From Trichodelitschia bisporula (Eukaryota; Ascomycota; Dothideomycetes; Phaeotrichales; Phaeotrichaceae), in assembly GCA_010356995.1 (NCBI GenBank), contig ML996689.1, positions 1,019,228 through 1,083,227 of the forward strand: DNA of 64,000 nucleotides. Direction: 5' to 3'. Shown here piece after piece: positions 9,605-21,066 of this stretch. How positions within the stretch are numbered: position 1 is the first letter of the stretch; each line of letters opens with the position of its first letter. The position numbers and the translations under genes were made by a program. The notes under the pieces were generated by a model, which was not told the DNA's origin, ran no database searches, and was given only the letters and a program-made list of their open reading frames with translations.

Positions 9605-12600
9605 TTACTTACCGCCCATGAGACCACCAACGATCGGGATATTTGATGCTCCACCCTTCTTCTTCTTCTTTCCGAGGATGGACTCCGAGAGACTTCCAAG
9701 TCCAAGACCGCTGAGCAACTTGTCGATACCCAGGCCACCGAGGAGCCCGCTGACGAGGCCACCGAGTCCCAGGCCATTGAGCAAGCGACCAACCAAGCCA
9801 AGCACACCGGCAAGCAACAGCCCGACTGCAGCGATGATCTGGAACAGCGGCTCCGTGAGCAAACCCCACAAGGGATTCAACTTCTTCTTGGCATGCGGCA
9901 TGTCCTGAATCTTCTTCTTCGCGTTGTCGATGGTCGTGACAACCGTCGTCGTGAGCTCCTTGAGGTTGTCTGCGAGGGCGTACTCTTCGGGGGTTGCTTC
10001 GCGAGTAGCTGAGCGGCCCTTGGCTTGCGCTGCGATGCGGCCGTCGGGGTCGAGACCGCGCAGAGAACCATTGCATTCCGAGAGGATGCGGCCACCCTCT
10101 TCGATGAGCGGCTTGACGTTATTGACAAGCTCCTCTTCGTCGAGCTCGTCGCGAGGAGTACGGTCTGCGGCCTCGATGTACTTGGGACTTCGTTAGTTCT
10201 GACTCTTAACAAACAGGATGATGAACTTACGTCGGTGATCTGCTTGCATACAGGCTGGATGCGCTCAAGCGTTTGCGTGCAGATGGCGGACATCTTGTTC
10301 GCAAGCTCGGCATCTTCCTTCTTCTTGCGCAGTTCTTCCTGCTCCTCCTCCGTGAGACCTTCCTCCTCCTCTGGAGCGATGTTCTCGAGCAGAGTGACTT
10401 CTCCAACCTTGTTGCCGTCATTGTCCACAACGTAGCCGTTGTCGTCGATCTCAAAGCCAGTGCAATGGCCAAGATCGCCGGCGGTGAGACGACCAATGAT
10501 GTCACCATTATTGTCACGGACTTCACCTTCCTTGTTGACACGGAGACCAGACATGGGGTTGACGCGACGCTCCTTCTCTTCAGGCTCCCACCGCTCAGCC
10601 TTGCCGATGGTATTGCCCTTCTTGTCGGTGATGTCGCCATCCTCATCCACCTTGTGGCCAACAAGCTTCTTCACATCACCCTCAATAACACGTCCAACGA
10701 CGTCGCCATCGGGTGTCTTGACAAGGCCATCCTTGTGGACAGTGACGTTATCGAAGCCAGAGAAGGGACCGTCTGGAGCAGTGTCGGCGCCTTGTACCAG
10801 CTCGGCGCGCCCGATAACCTGACCGGAATTGTCCCAGATCTGGCCCTGGCCGTCCACGCTTCTGCCAATGAGATTCTTCAGGTCCCCCTCGGCGACGCGA
10901 CCAAGAATCTTGCCCGAGGAATCGACAACGTTGCCTGCCTTGTTGACGGTACAGCCCTTGAGGGCGGATAAGTCGGCCTCAGGAGCCTCCTCCTCCTCGT
11001 ACGGCTCGGCGTGACCCTTGACATTGCCATACTTGTCGATGATGTCGCCATCCTCGTCAACAGACAACCCAACGAGGCGCTTGGCGTTCCCATCGACGAT
11101 GCGACCCACCCTGTTGCCGTCCTCGTCTTCGACGAATCCATCCTTGACAACGCGAAGGCCCTCCAGGCCCGCAAACGGCCCTTCCGTCTTGTGTACCCGT
11201 TCGTTAGCCGGGATGAGTTCGCATCGGCCAACAACGTGACCCTCGTCATCCCAAATCTGGCCTTCACCATCGACCTTCTTGCCGGCCAGCTCCTTTGCGT
11301 TGCCCTCGACAAGGCGACCGATAGGGATTCCATCATCGCCAATGACATTGCCTTGCTTGTTGAGCTTCTTACCAGCAAGAATACTGAGATCTGGCTTCTC
11401 AGCCTCGGGTTCCTGCTCGGCCTCCGGTTGCTCCCAGCGCTCGGCGTGGCCGATGATGGTGCCGTTCTTGTCGAGGATGTCACCGTCTTCGTCCACAGCA
11501 CGGCCGACGAGCTTCTTGAGCTCGCCTTCGACGATTTCTCCGACAATGTTGCCATTCTCGTCCACCACTTTGCCCTCATTGTTGACAATGAGGCCCTCAA
11601 GACCGGCAAACTGCCCTTCTTCATCCCGCTCCTCCTGAGGGACGGTTTGTGCACGGCCAATGATGTGACCCTTGTTGTCCCAGAACTGTCCTTCCTTGTC
11701 GCAGGTGGCGCGCATCTTGGATAGCTTCTTCGCATCTCCTTCGATGAGCTCACCGACAACGTTGCCGTCCTTGTCCACGAGCTTTCCGGCCTTGTTGACA
11801 ACCAGGCCCTCTAAGATGGAGAGTGGAGGCAATTCGGGGCCAGTTTCCTCCTCGGGCTGCTGCTCATCCTCTGGCTCCTGCCCTTCCACAAGCTCGGCAT
11901 CGCCTTCCTCGCCCTCCGGTGCAGGCTCTTCGACGGCCTCGGGCGCCTCCTCTTCGCCTTGTTGAGGGAGCGTCTTGACACGGCCAATGACTTTGCCATC
12001 CTTGTCGAGGACTTCGCCCTTGTCGTTGCAGGTCTTTCCAGCGCAGGCGGCCACGTCACCGTCAACAAGTTCGCCAATGGGCTCACCCTCTTCATCAAGG
12101 ATTTTGCCCTTCTTATTGACCTTGAGACCGTTCAGAATTTCGAGGCCGGGCAGTGTTGGACCCTTGTCTCCAAGCCTCTCGTGCAAGGCCTTGACGGCTT
12201 CGTATGCAGCATCACCAGGAATCACCCGCACCTTTCCGATGACCTTGCCCTTGTCGTCGAGGACTTCACCCTTGTCGTTCACGGTCTTGCGCGCACACTG
12301 GGCAGCGTCACCCTCGATCAGTTCGCCGATCGGCTCGCCTTCTTCGTCGAGGATCTTTCCCTTCTTGTTGACCTTCAAGCCGTCGAGAATGCGGAGATCG
12401 AGCTGGCCAGCTTGGGCGAGGATCTCTTGGGCGCCCTCGGCAAGTTCAACCTTGCCAATGATGTTGCCCTCCTCATCCAAAACTTCACCCTTGTCGTTGA
12501 TCGTCATGCCCTTCACGTCTTTGGCTTCACCTTCAGTGAGCTTTCCGAGCACATTGCCCTCGTCGTCGACAACTTCGCCAACCGAGTTGAGGTCGTGGCC

Positions 12601-13954
12601 CTCGAGAGCCTCGATACCGGGGAGTTCCTGGCCAACCTCGCCGGCGCCTTCTTTTGCGTCGTCAATGGCATCGCCAGTCTCCTCCGTGGCCTTCTCTGCC
12701 TCATCCTTGACGTCTTCGGTCGCGCCCTCTGCTTCCTCCTGAGGCAGAAGGTTTGCAGCCTCCGGATGAACGCGGGCTCGGCCAATGACATTTCCGTCTT
12801 CGTCCAAGATTTCGCCGCGCTCATTGAATGGCTTGCCTGCCAGCTCAGCCGGATTGCCTTCGTACAGCTGGCCGACGGTGTCACCGTCATCATTGAGAAT
12901 AAGGCCAGTCCTATCGCAAGTCAAGCCCTTGAGGATTTCAACGCCGGGCAGCTTCGGTTCGTCCGCTTCTTCGGCATCATCACCGCTAGCAGCCTTGCGC
13001 TCCGATTCGGGTAGCAGCTCACAACGGCCGACGAGATCGCCGTCATCGTCGAGAATTTCGCCATTGTCGGCGATCGGGTAGCCGACCAGATCCTCGGCGT
13101 CTCCTTCGGCCAGCTTGCCGACGGGATTGCCATCCTTGTCGTGAATGAGTCCCTCCTGGTCAACTTCAAGACCTTTCAGGATTGACAGGTCAAGCGGATC
13201 TTCAGCAGCTTGATCGGCAGCCTGGCCGGTAGCGTCTTCGGTCGTAGACTTCGCTGTCTCTGCCGACTCTTCGACTGCTTCCGTAGCCGCCTCCGGAGCC
13301 GCCTCGGCCTCTTCAGGAGCGTTTTCGGTATCTTCGGCCTCTTCGACGCTTTCGGGAACTGTGCTGGTTGGTGCCTGCTCGGTTGCTTCATCGCGATGCT
13401 CATCAGAAGCAGCATCGGTTTCGCCGGCAGTGTCGCCGGCCATCTCATCACGCTCGTCGTCGGCTTCGGCAGCACCTTCTTCGTCCTCGTTGGCGCTCGC
13501 ATCATCAGCTCCGGCTTCCGTATCCTCGGGTTCTTCGATGGGCTCGGGTGGCTGCTCCTTCAGAGCCTCCTCCTTCTTCTTTGTCTTGAGGGGCGCATCG
13601 TCTTGGGGTTCGTCGGCTTCGCTGATGGCAGTGTCGCTAGCGGAATCCTTGATTTCAGCGGCTTCGGGAGTCTCCTCCGTTTCCGGCTTTTCCGGCTTTT
13701 CCTATCCCAAATGAGTAAGGAGGTCTCATACGGAGGCTGACGCAGGGTCCACTTACGCTGGTTGGCTGAGACTTCCGAGCGAGTTTGGTAGGGGTGCGGG
13801 GGGTATTGCCCGTCTTTCCAGCAGCGGGGGAAGGCATGGTGGGAGATGTAGGGGAAGTAGGAGTGGGAGTAGAGGGTTGAGTTCGCTGAGATGGTGATGC
13901 TCTGTGAGGAGTGGGTGGAAAAGAATAGTATTGATATGGGGATGGGTTGCTCAT
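9605..13954 (-). CDS. DUF3659-repeat 'LEA domain' protein
   Basis: Three exons (13954-13757, 13701-10231, 10180-9605), all spliced in phase 0, give 1414 residues. The N-terminus is Pro/Ser/Thr-rich, followed by a very acidic Glu/Ala stretch. From about residue 236 come twelve repeats of about 60 residues with the pattern L..L.GL.VN..G.V.D..G...G.L.EGD...L.G..VD..G.I.D..G..IGRAE. After them are a helical segment (SAICTQTLERIQPVCKQITD) and a conserved C-terminal region. The last 100 residues are Gly/Leu-rich and hydrophobic (LLAGVLGLVGRLLNGLGLGG) and end near a KKKKK patch. Such proteins are annotated as LEA-domain or DUF3659 proteins in filamentous ascomycetes. Their function is unknown; a role in stress or membrane association is only a guess. 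Confidence 0.85.
10380..13195 (-). repeat. Twelve DUF3659-type coding repeats
   Basis: Tandem protein-coding repeats inside the LEA-like gene. Each unit has two half-motifs of the form GxVxDxxGxxxG separated by an EGD turn. Units are separated by variable acidic linkers, from a few residues to about 40. Copies four and five are the most alike (GLKVNKKGKILDEEGEPIGE is identical in both), which suggests recent duplication. The boundaries are approximate. Confidence 0.85.
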
Positions 13955-15735
13955 AAAAGTACCGTCATTACACGACGGGGTTGGTTGGTTGATTCGAGAA
14001 GGGGTGTGCAGATACTTCTAGCTAGTTGGATGGGGTTGATGTTTGAGAGGCGAGTTGAAGAAGCTAATGGGAGGACTGGGGAAAGGCAGACGAAGGGACA
14101 TAAATGCAAGTGAGAAGCTTCTGGGTAGGTTGAAATGACGTAGAGACCTGGTACTAGCGACCTCTAGGCTGACCTGAGACGGGGGGGCGGAAGAGGGGAA
14201 GAAGGGACCGTGAGTAGCCCTGATTGATTGGAAGGTTGGTGGAGAGAGAAATCAGGGTTAGCAGAGCCAGAGGGGAGCGAGTGGAGATTGTGTTTGGGAT
14301 GTTTGGAGAGAATTGCGTCACAATCGGGGGATGCTCCTGAAGGGGACTGGGAGGTAGGGGGGAGAGGGGACTTGTGTGTGGTGAGGGGGGAGACAGTACT
14401 TTGGCACTTTGGTAGCAACATACGAGGGAGGATTTGTGGAGTGGGATTGACTGAGAGAAACACGCGTTCTGATTGGAAGGGTTTCGCTATGCTGTGACAG
14501 TCTCTTACCTCTCTAGTGCTTCCCATGCAGTTGCTGTACGCCTTCATGCGCGTCTGCCGTGTTTCTTGCTGGACCATTGTCTTGTCTTCAATACGTTGTC
14601 GGGTGGAGGAGACGGGGACATCGGAGAGTGAGAAGCTTCCGTGCTCTGCGAGAACAATGTGTGTGACGTCAAGGAACCGTACATAGTGTCCCATAGCTCG
14701 AGCCACAAGGATACTCGCCACTTTTACCCATGCTCATGGCGTGGTTTATGGTTGCACGGTTGTGTCGGTGGCTGGAGAGGGCTTTGTGGTCAGGACCTCT
14801 CAGTGAATACGCAGTACCGTAGAAAAGCGAGATTTGACGTGGGTAAAAGGGACCAAAGAGAGTGAAAGGTTGGCATGATCCATGTTCATTTTGCCTGTTT
14901 CGTGGCTAGAAAGGCCGGACCGGGGGGGGGGAAGAGTGGCGGAGGAGAGGAGAAGGACAGGAAAGGATGAGGGGAAAGATGTTGAAAGCCATAATGCATG
15001 ATGTCATTCCACTTGGCGATCTCTTCTCGAGTCTCCATGATCCCTGTCTGGTTTCGTCAGCCCCCCCCGCCCCCGCACCGTTTTAACTTCCGCTCGACGC
15101 TAAAGGCTTCCCTGTACGGAAGAAGTCGTTGCAGACTGTGATATGTAATAATAGCAGATACGGCCTGCATTGACTTTTTGGCGGTAGTCAGCCCTCTCTG
15201 TTCTGGTCAAACCTCCGAAATGATGGCAATTGGATGGAAGAAAATACACACCATCTCATCGTCTCATCTAGAAAACCGTTGTACCTTACCTTTTCGAGCG
15301 CGCGCCGTTGGTACCATCCGTTCTTCCTTCGCTTCTACGGTAATGGAACGGCTTAACCCCATGGAGATTATCTGTCCTGCATCTTTAGTCTTAATCCACA
15401 AGAACCGCACCTCCCCACGCCTTTTCCTTGCTCACTTCGTACCTGCGTGGGACGGTTCAAACCTCACAGCAATCCTGATTAGCACGTGGAGATGGAACGG
15501 AGGCTATGTTATCCCGGCCTTGGCGGGGTAAGCACTTACCTTTAGGGTGTCTTCGGCCTCCCCCTCCTCCAAGTCTAACCCCCGCTCCCCGTCGCTTGAC
15601 GTTTGGACTGCAAAACCTGAATTGATTCATTGGCCTTTGTTTTCCGTGTGTTTTCACATTTGTCTGCTGTCATCTTCGCCGCTGCAATTGCCGCCGTAGT
15701 GAAAAAAAACCGCTGTGTTGCTTATCGTGTCCGCA
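13955..15735. other. Bidirectional upstream region, DUF3659 gene / mir1
   Basis: A 1.8-kb stretch between divergent genes. The side near 14160-14450 is strongly pyrimidine-rich on the minus strand, as expected for a fungal 5' leader. Homopolymer runs occur near 14922 (G) and 15061 (C). A 185-codon minus-strand open frame (14164-14721) is compositionally biased and matches nothing I know, so I treat it as leader sequence. Confidence 0.4.
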
Positions 15736-17289
15736 ATGTCTCTTCCTTTCCCAGACGTCGCGGCTCTCCACCATGTCTTTGCCTCTCCGGCAATTCCCTC
15801 CTCCGTCCCTATATCTCGTACAAGGCTCGAAGCTCAATCTGACCTCTACCGCGCCTGGAGCGCTGCCGATGATGTCAAAAACAAGGCCGCGAGGCTGAGT
15901 GACGCCGCAACTCAAGAGCTTCAGAAGGCCAGCGGTGCTGCCCAGGTAAAAGTCGGAGCTATCGAAGTCTACTCACCAAAATACTATGCCGCGTGCACCT
16001 TTGGCGGTCTCATGGCTTGCGTACGAGACTCAATCCCGCACTGTGATATCCGAACACTTTGGATGGCTAACCTTCGGCTCCTAGGGCTTCACGCACGCGG
16101 CCGTTACGCCGCTGGATCTTGTGAAATGTCGTCGTCAGGTCGACTCCAAGATGTACAAGGGCAACTTTGAGGCGTGGGGCAAGATTTTCCGTGCCGAAGG
16201 GTTCCGGGGGATTGCTACGGGCTGGGGACCGACGTTCTGGGGATATTCGGTGCTGAACAACACTGTGCCGTTTGATAAGCCGCTTCTGCTAACTGTTAAT
16301 ACCAGGCTCAAGGTGCCTTCAAATACGGCGGCTACGAGATCTTCAAGAAATTCTATGCCGATCTGGCGGGGGAGGAAAATGCCCACCGATACAAGACGTC
16401 CTTATACTTGGCTGCCAGTGCTTCGGCTGAGTTCTTCGCTGACATCGCACTGTGTCCTTTGGAGGCGGTGAAGGTTCGCATGCAAACCACCATCCCCCCA
16501 TTCACCAGAAGCACCCTCGGCGGCATTTCCGCCATTACGAGCAAGGAGGGAATCAGCGGGTGCGTGTCCTTGTAGCTCACTTTGAGAGTGACCTATTGAC
16601 GTAAACAAGATTGTACAAAGGCTTGTATCCCTTGTGGGGCCGTCAGATCCCCTATACCATGGTAAGTGACGTAGAGAGTGCAGCCTTTCTGGAGCGTATC
16701 AACTCACTGTTTTGGTTAGGTGAAATTCGCGTCGTTCGAAACAATCGTCGAAATGATATATCACCGCTTGCCGGGCCAAAAGTCGGACTACGGTAAAGGT
16801 GCTCAGACGGCCGTGTCGTTTGCCGGAGGCTATCTGGCCGGTATCTTCTGCGCCGCCGTCTCGCACCCGGCCGATGTGATGGTTTCGAAACTCAACGCAA
16901 GTCGACTTCCAGGCGAGGCCTTTGGTGCAGCCATGGGCCGTATCTACAAGGACATCGGCTTTGGCGGTCTCTGGAACGGCCTGCCCGTGCGTATCGTGAT
17001 GATTGGTCCGTAGATACCTCTTGTCTCTTGTGATCTTCTGCATGTGCACTAACGGATTCTCAGGTACGCTCACTGGGCTGCAATGGATGATTTATGGTAA
17101 GTGGAATCATCATCCTCAAATAGTGACCATGATGGCTGATAATGAACCTAGATTACTTCAAAATCTTCATGGGTATGTTAGCTCCAGAGATCTTTAACCT
17201 ACTATTTCACTCCCCCTTTACTGATCGAATTTTTAGGTCTCCCGACCACTGGTGGTGCTGCGCCGCCCCCAGACAAGAGCAAGGCGTAG
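15736..17289 (+). CDS. mir1: Mitochondrial phosphate carrier Mir1
   Basis: An inner-membrane carrier (SLC25A3 type) that imports phosphate with a proton for ATP synthesis. Eight exons: 15736-16020, 16085-16249, 16306-16559, 16610-16661, 16720-17005, 17064-17096, 17152-17172 and 17237-17289, together 382 residues. The three carrier signatures are present: [25 protein letters not shown] and [11 protein letters not shown]. Other landmarks are [17 protein letters not shown] before helix 1, [29 protein letters not shown] and the ending [20 protein letters not shown]. An N-terminal extension of about 80 residues, as in other fungal phosphate carriers, precedes the first helix. Exon 7 is only 21 nt. 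The donor of intron 5 is a weak GTCCGT. Confidence 0.95.
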
Positions 17290-18572
17290 AGCAGTACCGT
17301 AAGACTCGACTTGATGCAAGAATAGAGGCGCCTGAGGGGAAGTCGGGGTGTACTTTTGGCGGTTGCCGTACTTCTGTAGTTATGACGATGCGACGACAAG
17401 GTGTATCTTCTTGTGGCTGTAGCAAACTTTTGGAAATTCCGCTTCGTTCTCCAATTTTTGTCCTAATTTCCCAAGGGGATAACCCGTCCACTCTCGGAGC
17501 TCTTCCCGCAGCGTCAATTCCTGCACGACCCGTAGCCGAATAGCCTCTGCAAAGCAGACGCAGCTAGAAAGCCACAGACTTTGGAGCCGGAGCAGATCCA
17601 GCCTTTGCCGGATTCCCATGTTGCTGGACGCTCGCCCTGCGTATGAGGCTGGCATTGTGGTGTGCGGGCGCGCCGAATGGCATTGGGAATGCTTATCGCG
17701 GCGCGTTGCTAAACCCTATCACCTCATCGCTCATACACACGCGGGGGTCGGGTGGAAGCCACAGCAACCACCTCAGGACTTGTGACGTGAATGTATCAGC
17801 CTCTGGCGCCTGCCTAGTAGGCTTCTGGCTGGGCGATAGTAGGAAGGAGGGGTAGATATCATGATCCAACACGGTTTTTTTTTCTTTTCATCACCGGTGC
17901 GGGGCGTAGACGCCGTGGTCGCCGGAGGGGTTACGCTCGTGGGTGACAAAGGGCGCAAGGCTCCGCGCCGTCCGACAGGCGGCCCGCTCGACGCCTTCTT
18001 ATGCGCGCTGCGAGGGACACCGGCGCGCACCGAGATGGTGTACATATGGCATGATGTGGTGTTCATGGAGTCGCGTATCTTGCAAGGACGACCGATGAAG
18101 TACAAGTAGAAAGAAAAAAGGAAAATGGACGTGTGATGGGCCTGGATCGGCGAGCAGAAGACGCCAATTCGGACGGGCCGCAGTACCCTCGTGCGGGCAT
18201 TCTCGTTCGTCGCGGCGTGCATGGAAAAGGTCTTTGGCACGAGATTGACCTGTTGGAGCCTGCAGCTGATGGGAAATACCAAGAACAAGCCAAGCAAGCA
18301 CCAGGCCGATTCAGTCCGTGGGTTGCGTCATTTGATCTCTCCGATGCTCGACTATCAAGCAGACTGCCTCTGACTGCCGGCGCCTGAATCTCTACGGCTG
18401 CGGCCGCGCCTTGTTCCCCGGATATATAAGGCACCAGACGACTCACCCCCCCCATTCCCCCCTCTCCCCTCTCTCTTGCCATATCAAGCTCCCGCCTTTA
18501 GCTTTGAACTGTCAGATCGCATCTCCACAATCTTACAAACAATCCTCATATCTACTAATCTATACCGGAATC
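17290..18572. other. Intergenic region with TATA box before the DUF3602 gene
   Basis: A 1.28-kb stretch between mir1 and the next + strand gene. It carries a T run near 17875-17881, a clear TATATAAG box at 18423-18430 and a C/T-rich leader (18445-18480). Overlapping minus-strand open frames (17773-18482) have no recognisable product. Confidence 0.45.
18423..18430 (+). promoter_or_regulatory. TATA box
   Basis: TATATAAG lies about 145 bp upstream of the DUF3602 gene start. A pyrimidine-rich stretch follows about 20-50 bp later, the usual arrangement for a fungal core promoter and transcript start. Confidence 0.6.
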
Positions 18573-19209
18573 ATGTCCGACGCTCCGATTCACTCTACAG
18601 GTCGTGGTGGTGAGTCTAGCCTTGTCTCGGGCCCATCCGAGCCATCCCCACTAGCCTTATGCCGCTGACACCTTGTTAAAGGTAGGGGCAACATCGGACC
18701 GGATCCGAATGTGTGAGTTGAGGCCATTGCCGCATCCGAGTCTTGAGTTGTCCTAACCCCCTCAGGTACGCCGACGGCGGCATCATTCGCGAGGGTTTCC
18801 AGGGTGTCTCTCCCGAGGGGGAATACTCCAGCGGCGTCAGTACTTTCCCGCCATCAAACCGCGGCAGGTGAATCGCAGGATGCTGACTCTTCTAGCGTGG
18901 TGGTGCCGGAAACATAGTTGCTTCCCCCAAGCTCGGCCCCACCGAAGGCCGCCGCTCGACGGACGTGATCCCCGAGACCGCTCTTCGTACCGACGAAGGC
19001 CATGAGAACTTCCACACCGGTGTGAGTACTACAGGTTCGATGCCAGGGCTTAACTAATTGCCATTCGTCAGCGCGGCGGTGGGGGCAATGTGCACAAGGA
19101 GAAGTATGGTGGCCACACCACCGACCCGAGCAAGCCCAGCATTGTCGACAAGGCCAAGAGCCTCTTCCACAAGGACAAGTCTGCCACCAAGCCAGAAGGT
19201 TCTTCTTAG
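18573..19209 (+). CDS. DUF3602 (PAR32-like) Gly-rich repeat protein
   Basis: Five small exons (18573-18609, 18682-18712, 18766-18835, 18896-19021, 19072-19209) give 133 residues starting MSDAPIHSTGRG. The protein is built around copies of a GRGGxGNI/V motif: GRGGRGNIG, GRGGAGNIV and GRGGGGNVH. It ends in a charged, Lys-rich tail (KAKSLFHKDKS). This matches the DUF3602/PAR32 family of small disordered fungal proteins, some of which are phosphorylated downstream of TOR signalling in yeast. Two introns fall exactly between the G and the RGG of a repeat. A TATA box and C/T-rich leader lie upstream, suggesting strong expression. The identity is good but the function is not established. Confidence 0.85.
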
Positions 19210-19632
19210 ACCTCCAATGGGCAAAGGGACTCTGTAGATGATTGTTGGTGTGGGTGAGATATCGTGATACCAGGCTGAAATACGGCCATCGGTTTTAGGG
19301 GGAATTGGGTTCAGGACAAGTTTATACTGTTGAAATTCTCTTGTTGCAAAGTCTTTCCCAATGACATGCCATGTGTCCAGTACCCTACTGCTAGTTTGAT
19401 CATATCGAGATCGTAGCAAGGGGCTTGACCCGTTCGGCTCTTACCCCTCGCCATTACCCCGCGCGTGGAGCATAGTGCTATCGATAACAGGGGGGTTTTT
19501 CTACCCCAGCACGCCATCGAGTTACACGATGCTGCTAGTCGAACCGGTGAAGAGCTAGATGCATCCGATAGCACTGTCTTTGCACAGCCGCCCTTTATTC
19601 CATCCGATCCGTCGTTGATACCTCACTATCCT
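19210..19632. other. Intergenic region, DUF3602 gene / mde1
   Basis: A 423-bp stretch between tandem + strand genes. I see no gene or clear regulatory element. Confidence 0.35.
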
Positions 19633-20663
19633 ATGGCATCTGATTCGTCCTCGGCCAGCGAGCAACTGGTGCTCTCCGCCGACCCCAAGCACCCGGCCAA
19701 CCTCATCTGCGAGCTATGTCGCGGATTCTACCGTCTAGGCTGGGTAACTCTCCCTCACTAAGATCGCAGCATTATCTCCCGCAACAGCGCGCTGACTGTC
19801 CCGCTCCCGAATCCAGGTCACAGGCACTGGCGGCGGCACCAGCATCCGCCACCATGACCACATCTACATTGCGCCCTCGGGCGTGCAAAAAGAGATGATG
19901 GTGCCGACAGACATGTTCGTCATGGACTTTCACAGCAAGGAATACCTGCGCAAACCTCAAGTACCGCCTCCCGCATCCCCCTCCAACAAACCCATCATTC
20001 TGACGCGTGCCGCTTCTTCTTTCTCAGGCCCTCAAACCTTCGGCCTGTACACCTCTCTTCCTCGCTGCCTTCACTAAGCGTGGCGCCGGCTGCTGCATCC
20101 ACACACACTCGCAATGGGCGGTGCTGATCACGCTACTGGTCGAGCGGGAGTCTGGACCCGATGCGTGCTTTGAGATCGAACAGATGGAGATGATTAAGGG
20201 GATTCCTAAAGGACCAGGAAAGCAGGGAGCTCTGAGCTACTTTGACCGCTTGAGAATCCCCATTATTGAGAATACAGCTCAGTGCGTTACAGCCTTGCTC
20301 TGCTGTTCTGGGTATTTTGATACTGACGTGCGTTCTACAGGGAGGAAGACCTGACTGAGGCGCTCGAGCAAGCCATGGATAATTACCCGGATACGTACGC
20401 CGTACTTGTGCGACGGCATGGGATGTGAGTGACATCTGAAATGTGCAAGGAGATGGTATGATCTGACAATGGTTAGCTACACCTGGGGCGACAACGTGCA
20501 CAAAGCGAAGACCCAGTGTGAATGGTAGGTCCCCCTTCCATATCTCACGTCACATACCTGCTGATCACCTTAACGTAGCCTAGATTATCTGTTCCAAGTA
20601 GCAGTAGAAATGAAGAAGCTGGGGCTCCCTTGGACAAATGCTTCACTAGCGGATGGACTCTGA
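19633..20663 (+). CDS. mde1: Methylthioribulose-1-phosphate dehydratase (MtnB)
   Basis: Catalyses the dehydration of 5-methylthioribulose-1-phosphate in the methionine salvage pathway, in the cytosol. Six exons: 19633-19743, 19817-19960, 20028-20281, 20341-20424, 20477-20524 and 20579-20663, giving 241 residues. It belongs to the zinc-dependent aldolase II fold. Visible landmarks are [14 protein letters not shown], the phosphate loop [22 protein letters not shown], the zinc-binding [24 protein letters not shown], a second His segment [20 protein letters not shown] and the ending [17 protein letters not shown]. Length and order match yeast Mde1 and human APIP. All splice phases agree. Confidence 0.95.
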
Positions 20664-21066
20664 GACCTATAATAGCTTAGCGTGGAGTGTAAAGGCAAAG
20701 AACATTCCCCCAGTGTTGCCCGTCATATCCCCCCGTCTATCCAGTTGAAGACATAACACCACATATGAGGTTTCATGATAATTACGACACCTATGCATAC
20801 AACCTTTCAAGGCACTACCCACCCAGCAGATCTCCAACCACTTGGAGCAAGTGTTCAAGATCGCATTGATACCCAGCATCCTCCCCGAGCCCTCGGAACG
20901 CCGGCAAAGACAGAATAGCGACAACGCCCTGCAAATTTTCCATCAGTGACGCGGGGAAAGGAGAAAGAGAGAGCAGCTAGCTTATGAATATCTAAAAGAC
21001 ATCCCCTTTTTTTTCTCGTTCGAGTGAAAACTGAAACGCAGACAACATGTTCGCACCCGGGATTTC
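20664..21066. other. Convergent 3' region, mde1 / PWWP gene
   Basis: A 403-bp stretch between facing stop codons. Nothing coding is recognisable. It contains a T run at about 21007-21013. Confidence 0.35.

Noticed and set aside
10273-13014. Long + strand frames as possible genes
   Set aside because: They mirror the repeat codons of the minus-strand gene and encode a monotonous hydrophobic peptide without a known fold.
14164-14721. 185-codon minus-strand frame
   Set aside because: It is pyrimidine-rich, Ser/Pro-biased sequence upstream of the DUF3659 gene and has no family resemblance. It is most likely leader sequence.
17773-18482. Overlapping minus-strand frames upstream of the DUF3602 gene
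   Set aside because: They overlap the TATA box and leader of the + strand gene and contain no recognisable domain.
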